The position numbers and the translations under genes were made by a program. From NCBI GenBank assembly GCA_029260735.1, contig JAJDCR010000048.1, positions 1 to 54,698 on the forward strand: a DNA stretch of 54,698 nucleotides. Direction: 5' to 3'. Shown piece after piece: positions 8,516 to 17,465 of this stretch. This stretch comes from Planctomycetota bacterium (lineage in GTDB: Bacteria > Planctomycetota > Uabimicrobiia > Uabimicrobiales > Uabimicrobiaceae). The notes beneath the pieces are model-generated. The model had not been told where the DNA came from. It saw nothing but the letters and a program-made list of their open reading frames with translations, and searched no databases. The stretch's first letter is position 1. Every line of letters starts with the position of its first letter.

Positions 8516-9811
8516 TTAAAATGATTTTGACCAACTGACTAAAAAGTTGTGTCCATCTTGGTCTTCTCGCCCTAAAACTCCCTGGTCATTGACATATTCA
8601 AAGTGAAGCTGTGAATTCCAGAAAAAACCGCTAGTCAATCCTATACTCAAAGAACCAACAAACTCATTTTCGGTGATGCTCACCTCATCTTGAATGAGTT
8701 CAGCCTTGCGCACTTCTCCCCCTACAGCTTTAAAGTGTAGATAGAGAAAGAATAACACCTCTAATCGATACTCTACGGAAAAGAGAGCAAATCGACTAAC
8801 CAAGAATTCATCAAAACGAGCTCCGGGAATAGGAGAACTCGAAAGAGATTCTGTTTCATCACCGCTGGGCCCTCCTCCCAGGCGTGGGGCTGAGTAGCGA
8901 TCTAAACTATCGGTCGCAGAGATTCCGCCATGAAAGCCAATAATAAGGCGATGGCGTTGAGAGAGAAAAGGAATTCCTCCTGCCCAGAAAAGATAGCCAG
9001 AAAAAAACTCATAATCTTGGGTGTCATCTTTTGTAAATGATCCATTAAAATCATGGTCATCCCAGTTATGTCGTCTTCCAACAATGGCATCTGCTCCTCC
9101 TGCAAAGCCTTCATGAAGCATTTCCATAACATTACGGCGCATCATATCAAAACGAATTTGCAAATGAAAACGGTCTTCGTAAGTCGTGCGAGGTAAAACA
9201 AAATTATTGGCAGTATCTTTGGTGTCATCAAAGTATAATAAACCAGGTTCATAGAGAAGATGGATAGAAAAATAGTTGTCGACTTCCCAGGGAGAAAGGG
9301 GGCTTCTCCAGCCTAGTCCTAATCCTCCTCGAAGGTGGCCCCAGTAAATGTCGCTACCTTCTACTTCTTCTCCATCAATTTCTAAAACAGAAGAAATGGG
9401 CAAGGTGTAGTTTTCCCATGTCGCAATGAATTCAACACCGTAGCTATTCCAAGTGCTGTCATAGAAACTAACAAAGTTGATAACACCTGCAAGAATTGCT
9501 CGCAACCGTCTCTCATTTTCTTCCCATCCACGAGTGAGATAAAATGCTGCATAAGCAGTATAATCACTATCTTCTGCTTCGAGAGCGTCGTTTAAAAAAT
9601 AGCCGATGGTAAAAGCACTTATTTTCGTTCGGTCTTTCTCTTCGAGTTTAATCTGAAGCCCAAAGAGTTCTGTATCGGCAGCTTCTCCTGCCATTGCCGG
9701 TTGATATTCAATACTATCAATGACCCTGTGAGGTTTTTTTTCAGAGAAATCGGTCTGAGCAAAAAGAGAGTTTACCCACACTAAAACGCAAATAATCAAG
9801 AAATGTTTCAT
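8516..9811 (-). CDS. Outer-membrane beta-barrel protein, function unknown
   Basis: The 431-aa protein starts with a signal peptide (MKHFLIICVLVWVNSLFA, probable cleavage before QTDF) and ends in the aromatic residues WSKSF, the C-terminal pattern recognised by the BAM machinery. The mature part alternates polar and aromatic/hydrophobic residues with many Gly-rich turns, as in a barrel of twelve or more strands. A strong ribosome site (AGGAGG, 5 bases from the ATG) fixes the start. It follows the TM2-protein gene by 48 bases on the same strand. I do not recognise a substrate or a named family. Confidence 0.75.
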   Translation of the reverse strand: MKHFLIICVLVWVNSLFAQTDFSEKKPHRVIDSIEYQPAMAGEAADTELFGLQIKLEEKDRTKISAFTIGYFLNDALEAEDSDYTAYAAFYLTRGWEENERRLRAILAGVINFVSFYDSTWNSYGVEFIATWENYTLPISSVLEIDGEEVEGSDIYWGHLRGGLGLGWRSPLSPWEVDNYFSIHLLYEPGLLYFDDTKDTANNFVLPRTTYEDRFHLQIRFDMMRRNVMEMLHEGFAGGADAIVGRRHNWDDHDFNGSFTKDDTQDYEFFSGYLFWAGGIPFLSQRHRLIIGFHGGISATDSLDRYSAPRLGGGPSGDETESLSSSPIPGARFDEFLVSRFALFSVEYRLEVLFFLYLHFKAVGGEVRKAELIQDEVSITENEFVGSLSIGLTSGFFWNSQLHFEYVNDQGVLGREDQDGHNFLVSWSKSF

Positions 9812-9859
9812 GAGATCCTCCTAAGAGGTTTCTCAACCTCTTACAATAGGCTCTTAGAC

Positions 9860-11806
9860 TTAGCGGTCTTCGATTAATTTAGGAGCATAAAAAGATTGAG
9901 TGTCCCATAGCCAAAGAAAAAAAGGAGGCAAACCCCCGTTTTCCCATAAAGAGCAAGAGGGAAGACGAAGAGAGTTCTCTCTTATGAAACTTCGTTGATC
10001 GGGACTAATATTTTTCCATAGACTATATTTGTAGAATTTATCCATAAGCATGATGGGCTGTTGGTAGGCCATTACAATGAGGGTTTTATTCGCGTCTACT
10101 TTCTTTTCAGAAACTGTAAACAAAAGCGACTCCTCTTCTTCCACTAGTCCTCCAATAAACCTGTGCAGAATCATATTCTTTTCGGATAGAGAAAGTTTTT
10201 CTGATTTTTCTTTCTTTTCAATAAAGTTTAAATAGGCAGTTGTGATTGCTTGCAACTCCTCTTGAAAGGATTTTTTCTGCATTCTCTGAAAGAGTTTACC
10301 TACTTCGTGTTGTTGTGAATATGGTGACAAATTGAGAGAGCTTGCAAATAGAAGGGAAAAGCATCCCAGTAAAACTATGATTGTCGAAAAAACTCCTCCT
10401 ACTTTAGCTAAGCTGTCTTTTCTCTCTAGCTGAAGACTTGTTAAACTCACTGTCAAGGTGACAAGGAAAGATAAACCTACAAATAAACTTAGGAAGAAAT
10501 AACAAAAGTGAGCTTTCCAACTTTCTTGCCAAAGACGAGCAAAGTCCATTGTTCCAGAAGCCAAAAAATTCTGCCCTAGAAGATATAAAACCGACCAGGC
10601 AAAAAGAAGTAAGGCCAACCCTAAAAATCCAAGGTAAAGATAGCTTTCTTGCCGTCGTTTTTTACTGAGCAGAGTAGCTAAAGGAAACCATAGAGGATAG
10701 AAAAGGTAGAGGAAAATAGGGGAAGGAGTATTCTCTGAGTAGTAGCCTTTTATTCGTGAGAGATTGTTGTCTAAAAAATTAAAGAAAGGAACAAGAGATA
10801 GAAAGGCATATTTCTCAGGATTTTCCTGGTAGTGGTTGTGGAATAAAAGTAAGGTCAGCCAAATTAGAGAAAAAAATAACAAAAATGGTGACCAAAGACT
10901 AAGAGAGGCTGCAACTAAAGCCAAAGGTAAAAGAAAGGTCAGCAAGATTTGGCCGCATCGATTGCCTAGGAGAAGTATAGTTTGTAGAGAATTCTCTGGC
11001 ATGCTCCATGCTGGTAGAGAGTTGCTTTGGTTTTGGTAAACTTGCATCTCTTGTAATTCACTCTCTCTGAGAGTATTACTTTGGTTATAGTTCTTTAGAT
11101 AGAGAGGAAGTAAAAAAAGATCAATGACAAAACCAATTCCGGCAACTCCTAGAGTTAAGGTGTAAAAAATGGCCCAGCGATAGCTGCGTAAGTAGTAATA
11201 ATGTCCGCCGACTAAACCTGTGCTCAAAAGAAACAAATAAGCTAATAGAAGTGACTTACTTTTTGATTCGCCTTCATTAGAATTCCAAGATTCTTCCTCT
11301 TCCTCCATAAAATCTTTTTCCATTTCGACACTGGAGCTGGATTCATCTTCCTCATAGTTTATGGGAAAGCTAGGCTTGAGAGGTTTTTGTGCGGCAATGG
11401 CTTCTTCTGGCTCTTCTACTTTCTCTTGCTCTGAGCTATCTTCGGAAACTCCCAAGTCTCCTACATCAAAAAAAGCTTGTCGAACTTTTCGTTTTGGTTT
11501 TGTTTCTCCAAAGTTGAGTTGTGCCTTGGCTATTTTAGGTTTTTTTTCGCTTTCTGTTGATCCGCCTCCTGAAAATTGTTGGGGTAAATCAACTTCTTTG
11601 TCTCCTTCCATGGCCCTAATGACGCTTTCCACTTGAGAAGCTGGGAGAATTCCTAGCTTCTCCAAAACTTCTCCTAAAGGGGCTGGCTTACCTCTCTCAG
11701 CTAAGCACTCCTTTTGGTAATCACGACAAATCTGTATTCCCTCTGGGTCAATTAGCCCCATGCTACGCAAAGCCTCTAGAAATTTTTCATCATCGGCAGC
11801 TGCCAT
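9860..11806 (-). CDS. Multi-pass membrane protein with TM2 domain and N-terminal helical adaptor
   Basis: The 648-aa protein has three parts. Residues 1-70 are helical and contain LGEVLEKLGILPASQVESV, resembling the adaptor segment of the kinase at 48840. Residues about 70-175 are charged and acidic, probably disordered. The rest has about ten membrane segments. The first pair (about 183-240) matches the TM2 pattern, with GLVGGHYYYLRSYRWAIFY, then GVAGIGFVIDLF. A C-terminal soluble segment follows the last helix near residue 490. AGGAG lies 8 bases before the ATG. It starts 11 bases after the murJ stop, suggesting a role at the envelope, but the function is unknown. Confidence 0.65.
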   Translation of the reverse strand: MAAADDEKFLEALRSMGLIDPEGIQICRDYQKECLAERGKPAPLGEVLEKLGILPASQVESVIRAMEGDKEVDLPQQFSGGGSTESEKKPKIAKAQLNFGETKPKRKVRQAFFDVGDLGVSEDSSEQEKVEEPEEAIAAQKPLKPSFPINYEEDESSSSVEMEKDFMEEEEESWNSNEGESKSKSLLLAYLFLLSTGLVGGHYYYLRSYRWAIFYTLTLGVAGIGFVIDLFLLPLYLKNYNQSNTLRESELQEMQVYQNQSNSLPAWSMPENSLQTILLLGNRCGQILLTFLLPLALVAASLSLWSPFLLFFSLIWLTLLLFHNHYQENPEKYAFLSLVPFFNFLDNNLSRIKGYYSENTPSPIFLYLFYPLWFPLATLLSKKRRQESYLYLGFLGLALLLFAWSVLYLLGQNFLASGTMDFARLWQESWKAHFCYFFLSLFVGLSFLVTLTVSLTSLQLERKDSLAKVGGVFSTIIVLLGCFSLLFASSLNLSPYSQQHEVGKLFQRMQKKSFQEELQAITTAYLNFIEKKEKSEKLSLSEKNMILHRFIGGLVEEEESLLFTVSEKKVDANKTLIVMAYQQPIMLMDKFYKYSLWKNISPDQRSFIRENSLRLPSCSLWENGGLPPFFLWLWDTQSFYAPKLIEDR

Positions 11807-11817
11807 CAGCTGATCTC

Positions 11818-13338
11818 CTATCTAATAATTCTTTTTAATTCTTTCATTCCCAGAAAAAAACTACTGATAAAATAACTTATCACTCCCACCACTACCGGAA
11901 TAAAAACAGCTATCATTTTACTCTCAAGGCTACTGAAATCATGAAAGTATTGAGAACTCTTGTAGACAAGAAAACTCATAACTCCTCCGCAAATCAGAGT
12001 CTTTACAATAAAAGATATAGAATTTTTCCATGGATAATCCACTCTTTTCTTTAACAAGAAAAGAAGAATTATTATATTGATGAGAGCGCTTAGGACGGTT
12101 GCTAAAGCCAGTCCCATTTCGGCGAGAAACTGAACTAGGATGAGATTTAAAATTATATTTCCTAAAACATTGTAAGAAGCAATTTTTACAGGTGTTTTTA
12201 CATCGTTAATAGAATAAAAAACCTTTGTTATTATTTGTAATAAGGAATATATCCAAATCCCACTGCTATAAACTAGCAGTACAGAAGATGTCCTTTGGGC
12301 ATCTTGGATCGAAAAATTGTTATGCTGATAAATTAAGGCCACGATGGGTTCTGCTAATAAAACTAAGCCCAGAGAGCAAGGGAGTGACAGAAAAAATGTT
12401 AGCTTCATATTGTCTGTCACGGCTTGGGCTAAATCGTCTTTTTTCCCTTGAACTGCGTATTGAGCAAAAATGGGAAAAACAACGGTTGCAATGGAAATTC
12501 CAATAATAGCTAAAGGAAATTGCATTAGGCGGTTTCCCATATACAAAACAGTAAGAGCTCCTTCTCCAGGAATAAAAAACCAAGCAATTAAACGATCCAG
12601 TAATATATTAACCTGAATTACAGCAACTCCCAGTATTCCCGTTAAAACAGCTTGAACGATGCTTCTCAAACGAGAGTCTTTAAAGGAGAAGTCAAAACTT
12701 AGGGAAATTTTATTTTTGTAAAGTGCTGGTAGTTGTAGAAAAACTTGGAAAACACCACCTATTAAAATAAAAGAGCTCATTATGTAAATCCATTGATGAG
12801 CATTGTCTCCAAAAGTTTGAGCCGCAAGAATACCGACTAACCAAAATATGTTCAACAAGACCGGAGCTAAAGCGGGAAATAAAAACTGGCGAAGAGCCTG
12901 AAGAGCTGCAGAAAGTAAAGCTACTAAGCAAATGAAAATGACGTAAGGCAAAAGAAAAGCAGTTAGACCAAGCGCAAAATCATTTTTTTCTGAAAGGCTA
13001 AAAAAATATTGGCAAAAGAGACATAGGCAAATTCCAATGGCAACACAAACAGTCAGGAAAAGTCCTAGTAAAGAAGCGGTGTTGGAAAGGAGACGAGAAG
13101 CATTTTCTTTGCCATCTTCTTTAAGTACCTGAGTAAAAGAAGGAATGAAAGCTGCGGAGAGAACTCCTTCTCCAAAAAAACGTCGGAAAAGATTTGGTAT
13201 GGTAAAAGCCAGAACAAAAGCATCTAAAATAGCTCCTGCTCCAAAAGTAGAAGCCAATAAAACATCTCGAACTAAGCCTAAAATACGAGAGAGAAGCGTG
13301 CTTAAGCTAACAATTCCAATAGACTTAAGTTTTCTCAT
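11818..13338 (-). CDS. murJ: Lipid II flippase MurJ
   Basis: MurJ moves lipid II across the cytoplasmic membrane for peptidoglycan synthesis. The 506-aa protein has about fourteen hydrophobic helices and the family's N-terminal signature: SRILGLVRDVLLASTFG, then AFTIPNLFRRFFGEG. R18, R24 and the RRFFGEG segment correspond to residues conserved in the MOP superfamily flippases. The start ATG overlaps the stop of the upstream phosphoesterase gene by four bases (ATGA), indicating coupled translation. Its presence implies a peptidoglycan wall in this organism. Confidence 0.94.
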   Translation of the reverse strand: MRKLKSIGIVSLSTLLSRILGLVRDVLLASTFGAGAILDAFVLAFTIPNLFRRFFGEGVLSAAFIPSFTQVLKEDGKENASRLLSNTASLLGLFLTVCVAIGICLCLFCQYFFSLSEKNDFALGLTAFLLPYVIFICLVALLSAALQALRQFLFPALAPVLLNIFWLVGILAAQTFGDNAHQWIYIMSSFILIGGVFQVFLQLPALYKNKISLSFDFSFKDSRLRSIVQAVLTGILGVAVIQVNILLDRLIAWFFIPGEGALTVLYMGNRLMQFPLAIIGISIATVVFPIFAQYAVQGKKDDLAQAVTDNMKLTFFLSLPCSLGLVLLAEPIVALIYQHNNFSIQDAQRTSSVLLVYSSGIWIYSLLQIITKVFYSINDVKTPVKIASYNVLGNIILNLILVQFLAEMGLALATVLSALINIIILLFLLKKRVDYPWKNSISFIVKTLICGGVMSFLVYKSSQYFHDFSSLESKMIAVFIPVVVGVISYFISSFFLGMKELKRIIR

Positions 13339-14117
13339 TTACTGTTTCTTAATCTCACAGCGAGCTTAGGATCAAAACCTTTTGACATGAGTTTGTTTGC
13401 TGTTTTTTCTACATCGTACTCGACTCGATGAAATTGAATTTCTTTTTCTGAGTAAACGGCATAACAAGAACGAGAGTCACCATCTCGTGGCTGTCCGACA
13501 GAGCCTACGTTAATGATATACTTGGAGTTTGACAAAAAAACAAATTTTCCTTCGTCTTGATCAGGATACCAGCAAGAAGTATCTTCTTTTATGACACAAG
13601 GGTGATGAGTGTGTCCGCAAAAACATAAATGCTCAATATCTAAAAATAGATCTTCTAGAGTGTAAGGGTCGTACCCGCGCATTCGATCAGGGTAAACATA
13701 CTCTGAAATAGTATCGCGAACGGAACCATGAACAAGAGTAACACCATCTTCGTCGTAACGTTTGGGTAAATTCTCAATGTATTCCCATCGTTTTTTCTTT
13801 TGGCCAAAAACATTAAAAGATTTTGGTCTCATGCATTCTTGGGTATATTCAATTACTTTTTTGGCAACAGGGCTAAAGCCGTAAGGCTTACGGACTAACC
13901 CCCAGTCATGATTTCCCATGATAACAAAGGTGCAATTTTTTCGTACCAAATCAACTACAAGCTCAGGGTCTGGACCATAACCCACAATATCTCCCAAACA
14001 AATAATTTTCTTGATACCCTGTTTCTTTATATGATTAAAAACTGTTTGGGCTGCTTCTAAGTTAGCATGAAGGTCGGAGATAAATGCAATGGGCTCTGTT
14101 TCGGCATTTTCCAACAT
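13335..14117 (-). CDS. Calcineurin-like metallophosphoesterase
   Basis: A two-metal phosphoesterase of the YfcE/MJ0936-like group. All the metal-binding motifs are present: SDLHAN, GDIVGYGPDPE, GNHD, VHGS and GHTHHP, followed by INVGSVGQPRDGD, which is typical of this subgroup. The frame extends to a GTG at 14153, but the ATG at 14117 (260 aa) is preceded by AAAGGA at 8 bases and starts just before the first strand, so it is preferred. Its stop overlaps the murJ start. The substrate cannot be told from sequence; relatives act on cyclic nucleotides, dinucleotide polyphosphates or phosphodiesters. Confidence 0.88.
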   Translation of the reverse strand: MLENAETEPIAFISDLHANLEAAQTVFNHIKKQGIKKIICLGDIVGYGPDPELVVDLVRKNCTFVIMGNHDWGLVRKPYGFSPVAKKVIEYTQECMRPKSFNVFGQKKKRWEYIENLPKRYDEDGVTLVHGSVRDTISEYVYPDRMRGYDPYTLEDLFLDIEHLCFCGHTHHPCVIKEDTSCWYPDQDEGKFVFLSNSKYIINVGSVGQPRDGDSRSCYAVYSEKEIQFHRVEYDVEKTANKLMSKGFDPKLAVRLRNSK

Positions 14118-14298
14118 CCTTGTATTCCTTTCAAATCCCTCTTTTTCAGTCACTAGTCCTTTTTATTTTGTATGAGGAGCAATATTTTTTTTCAGAGGCA
14201 AAGCTTTCTGGCTTAAATTTTCCTATGTTTCATTTTAACTTTCCTACCACAAAAAACAAGCGCAAAAAGATCTGCTTTGGGGGAATTGCTTTTTTATG

Positions 14299-14327
14299 TT
14301 GACAGATAAAATGAAATTCTATATCAT
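14299..14327 (+). promoter_or_regulatory. Near-consensus sigma70 promoter
   Basis: TTGACA (14299-14304), a 17-base spacer and TATCAT (14322-14327) match the consensus at 6/6 and 5/6 positions. Initiation near 14334 would give a leader of about 55 bases before the lipoprotein ATG at 14390. This is the strongest promoter I found in the window. Confidence 0.7.
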
Positions 14328-14389
14328 TATTTGTAAGTTAGAGAACGTCTAGGTTTTTGGCGTTTAGGTTTTTGAAAGAGGAGGTTTGC

Positions 14390-15331
14390 ATGAAGCATCT
14401 TCACCATATTACTTTTTGGCTGACGGTGTCTCTTATATTCTTAGGTTGTAACATACATCCACCTAAAAGTGATAAGGATAAAGATAATTCGCTTGATTTA
14501 TCGAACAACACAGCCTCTCAATCAGTCGAGCGGTTGAATGTGGCTTTTGTTTACCCTGTTGTAGAGGTTAACGGAAGGCGCATAAAAAATCTTGATCCAT
14601 TTTCGGATACACAAAGTCGCATAACGATATCTTATCCAAAAAACTCTACTCATGATATTCGTTTGAGTTTCATGGATTCTGAAGGAGTAGAGCAAGTTTT
14701 AACTGGTAGAGTTCATATTCGTGACTATACTTTGGAAGAAGAAATTATGAGGAAAGAGGGAGTAGTGGTTGTTGCTCCTGAAAATCCAGAATATACATAC
14801 GAAAGCATTCTTAAAAACGGATATGCTCAAATGACTTTACGTGAGTACTCTGATAATAGTTACTCTGGAAAGCCTGGCCCGGTCTTAGTTGATTTAGAAT
14901 TAGGAAGCCGAAATCAAAAACGTAGTGATATCGAGTTTCAGTTTAGGGAAGGAATCATTGCAACTGTTGAAGGCAAAGATACTCCTCAGACCCTAATATT
15001 TGCACCTAATACAAAAAATATACCGCTTCATGTTTCTATGAGCGACAGTTTTAATACAGTTCGTCTACAAGGGAGTATGGATGTTTACGATAAAAACAAC
15101 TACACCCAAATGGCTCCTGTCGTTGTAGATCTAGGCTACGATGCTATTGGTCAAATAAGAGCTTATAGTGGGGAATTGAATATTGCACTCTACGTTCCTG
15201 TAAATACAAGTGGAAATAATCAAAACTACGTTACTTTCCTAAGGCCAGGAGAAAATCCTGAAGAAGAGGGTCACAAACGAGGTAAAGTGATTGCTTTACT
15301 CAAGTTGAAGGAAATACGAAATCGAAACTAG
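14390..15331 (+). CDS. Lipoprotein of unknown function
   Basis: A 313-aa predicted lipoprotein. The signal peptide ends in the lipobox IFLGC with C20 as the lipidation site, and the Lys/Asp-rich stretch after it is typical of a surface tether. The rest looks beta-rich, without a recognised domain. An upstream in-frame start exists at 14357, but AGAGGAGG six bases before the ATG at 14390 and the signal peptide decide the start. It is the first gene behind the strong promoter at 14299 and precedes the DUF11 lipoprotein by 135 bases. No Cys apart from the lipobox is conspicuous. Confidence 0.7.
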   Translation: MKHLHHITFWLTVSLIFLGCNIHPPKSDKDKDNSLDLSNNTASQSVERLNVAFVYPVVEVNGRRIKNLDPFSDTQSRITISYPKNSTHDIRLSFMDSEGVEQVLTGRVHIRDYTLEEEIMRKEGVVVVAPENPEYTYESILKNGYAQMTLREYSDNSYSGKPGPVLVDLELGSRNQKRSDIEFQFREGIIATVEGKDTPQTLIFAPNTKNIPLHVSMSDSFNTVRLQGSMDVYDKNNYTQMAPVVVDLGYDAIGQIRAYSGELNIALYVPVNTSGNNQNYVTFLRPGENPEEEGHKRGKVIALLKLKEIRNRN

Positions 15332-15466
15332 ATTCTTTATCTTTCATCACCGGATACTTCGTCTGTTTCATTAGAGACTTCTTAATATAGAAAGTCCCTT
15401 AGTCTAAAATATATGAAAAGGGCGTAGCTTTTCTTTCGTCGCAAGATGGGCTGCGTAGATAAGCTT

Positions 15467-17236
15467 ATGAAAAAAGTTGTAATATGTCTTGGCCTCTGCC
15501 TGTTAATGATGATAACAGGCTGCCAACTTAAAGATAGTTCTTCCGATATAAAGGTCCTTGCCGATGAAGCCAAGGGAAACCTTGGACAGGTGGTCAATGG
15601 TGGACCAGGAAGTACAGAGGTAATTTACTCTGATGGATTCGGAGACACTTGGGAAACAGCCTCTAATACTGTACGCGTTCCCATTGCAGCAGAATGTGTA
15701 TCGCCAGATGAGCCTTTAGTTGCTGAACTAGCACCTCCTCTAGCCGATGCTATGCCTAATCCTTACGATATTCCGACAAGTGTTGCGGTAAATAGTTTTC
15801 ACAATCATCTTCTTGTAGCTGCTAAAAGAGCTCCTGAACCAATTTTTACTCCTGAAAAAGAAGCTCCTCTTAGTCCTCCTAAGATTACTTTAGTAAAAAG
15901 TGCTGATCAAGATGTCTTATGTTGTGATAGAGATCTAACTTTTCGCATTCGTTTCATCAACGAAGGCGGAAAAGATGCTTACAATGTTAACATTAGTGAT
16001 GTTGTTCCAGCCAATGTAGAATACTTAGAAGCTTCTGCTGGATCAGAGCCTTTCTACTCTAATATCGATCTTCAGCGCAACGAAAAGGGATTAGTCAGCA
16101 AGGTAAGCTGGGTTATTCCTGGTCCTATTCCTCCGGGAGCCGAAGGAGAGGTCGTCTATGCTGTTGGTTGTCAAGTAAATCGGCCTATTTTGAATTGCTA
16201 CATCCACTTTTCTCCTCCTGCTCTTAATGTCGGGCAAAGTGGTGAAGTTACTTGTAGTGTCACTAATAGTGGCGATGGCCCTTCTAAGAAAACTAAACTT
16301 TTTGTTAACATTCCTTCTGGTTTAGAATACGAAGGAGAAGTAAATGGAAAAAGTTTGGAATTTGATTTAGGAGATGTTCCTGCAGGAGAAACCGTTAGTA
16401 AAAACTTAACTGTGACTCTACGAGATGGAGGAAAGCTTGATACAATAACTAGCCGCATTGAAGCAGCTAATTATGAATGTGATTGTAGTGTGCCTCCTGC
16501 TCCTACTCTTGAGCTTGTGAAAACAGGCCCAGAAGAAAAGAGAAATGCTGAGCCAATTGAGTACACTATCGTTGTCAGAAATACAAGTGAAAGGGATGCT
16601 CCTGCAACCAATTGTGTTTTGACAGACAAACTGCCTAAAGACTCTGAGTTTGTTAGTGCAGAAAACGAAGGTGTTTACGATGAAAACGCTCATACGGTCA
16701 CTTGGTACCTTGGTACAATGTTGCCTGGAGCGATGGAAACTAGAAAGACAGTCGTTCGTCCTACTGTTTCAGGAACTCTGCGTAATGAAGCTGAAGTTAC
16801 CTGCGAAGAAGGTATTCGTCTTCAAGATGAAGTTATCACTAATGTCAAAGGTTTCTCTGCGATGCATATCGCCAAGTACGATACCGAGGACCCTGTTGCT
16901 GTCGGTGATACCACTACATATGTAATTGAAGTACGAAATGAAGGTTTCAAGAGAGCAACTGGTGTTATTCTCGAAAACGAAATTCCTGAACTGAGTGAAT
17001 ATGTCACAGCTCAAGGTGTTGGTCCTACCGGAGAAATCCTCAAGCCCAATATTGACGGGGATAAAATCGTATTTGATACTTTGCCAGTGCTAGAGTCAGG
17101 GGATAAAGTTGTTTATCAAGTTACTGTTCGGATTACTGGTGCGGCAGAAGGAAAGCTTCTGAACCGATCTAGCTTGAGATACAATGAATTCCACCGAATA
17201 ATTGTTGTAGAAGAACCTACTACAAGTTATGAGTAA
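15467..17236 (+). CDS. DUF11-repeat lipoprotein, OmcB-like
   Basis: The 589-aa protein has a lipoprotein signal (lipobox MITGC, C19). After a 120-residue linker come four Ig-like beta modules: PKITLVKSADQDV near 140, NCYIHFSPPALNVG near 242, PTLELVKTGPEEK near 342 and MHIAKYDTEDPVAVG near 465. Each includes the VxNxG/D and DxLP features of DUF11. Paired Cys (LCCDRD, ECDCS) could cross-link in the periplasm. The architecture recalls chlamydial OmcB and planctomycete cell-surface proteins. An ATG seven codons upstream (15446) is less likely because the signal peptide starts at MKK. It is probably a structural outer-surface protein. Confidence 0.8.
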   Translation: MKKVVICLGLCLLMMITGCQLKDSSSDIKVLADEAKGNLGQVVNGGPGSTEVIYSDGFGDTWETASNTVRVPIAAECVSPDEPLVAELAPPLADAMPNPYDIPTSVAVNSFHNHLLVAAKRAPEPIFTPEKEAPLSPPKITLVKSADQDVLCCDRDLTFRIRFINEGGKDAYNVNISDVVPANVEYLEASAGSEPFYSNIDLQRNEKGLVSKVSWVIPGPIPPGAEGEVVYAVGCQVNRPILNCYIHFSPPALNVGQSGEVTCSVTNSGDGPSKKTKLFVNIPSGLEYEGEVNGKSLEFDLGDVPAGETVSKNLTVTLRDGGKLDTITSRIEAANYECDCSVPPAPTLELVKTGPEEKRNAEPIEYTIVVRNTSERDAPATNCVLTDKLPKDSEFVSAENEGVYDENAHTVTWYLGTMLPGAMETRKTVVRPTVSGTLRNEAEVTCEEGIRLQDEVITNVKGFSAMHIAKYDTEDPVAVGDTTTYVIEVRNEGFKRATGVILENEIPELSEYVTAQGVGPTGEILKPNIDGDKIVFDTLPVLESGDKVVYQVTVRITGAAEGKLLNRSSLRYNEFHRIIVVEEPTTSYE

Positions 17237-17315
17237 ACTCATTAGAGTTTCTGATATTTAGTGAAAAAAGGAGTAGGTTTTTGAGGAATGAATGAAATTT
17301 TCTCAAAGACGTAAA

Positions 17316-17352
17316 GGAGCGCAGAAAAATACTTACTATTTTTCTGTGCTCC
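17316..17352 (+). terminator. Rho-independent terminator after the DUF11 gene
   Basis: A 16-bp stem (17316-17331 with 17337-17352, one G-T wobble, loop CTTAC) begins GGAGCGCAG. It is followed by CTTCCTTTTTT. It should separate the lipoprotein genes from the GTPase gene downstream. Confidence 0.8.
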
Positions 17353-17430
17353 CTTCCTTTTTTACGAAAGCATCAACTAGAATTTTAGATTTTAACTGTC
17401 AATTTTGTGAGTGATTCCTCCTCTGCGAGA

Positions 17431-17465
17431 AAGGAGTACGGGCAATTTCTTTTGCCCAGATTGTT
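17431..17465 (+). promoter_or_regulatory. Ribosome site separated from the start codon by a hairpin
   Basis: AAGGAG (17431-17436) lies 29 bases from the GTPase ATG, too far for normal use. A 6-bp hairpin GGGCAA/TTGCCC (17440-17457) lies between them and, if folded, leaves an effective spacing of about 11 bases. No closer ribosome site and no upstream in-frame ATG, GTG or TTG is seen. CTCC near 17417-17422 could also pair with the ribosome site and hide it. Confidence 0.5.
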
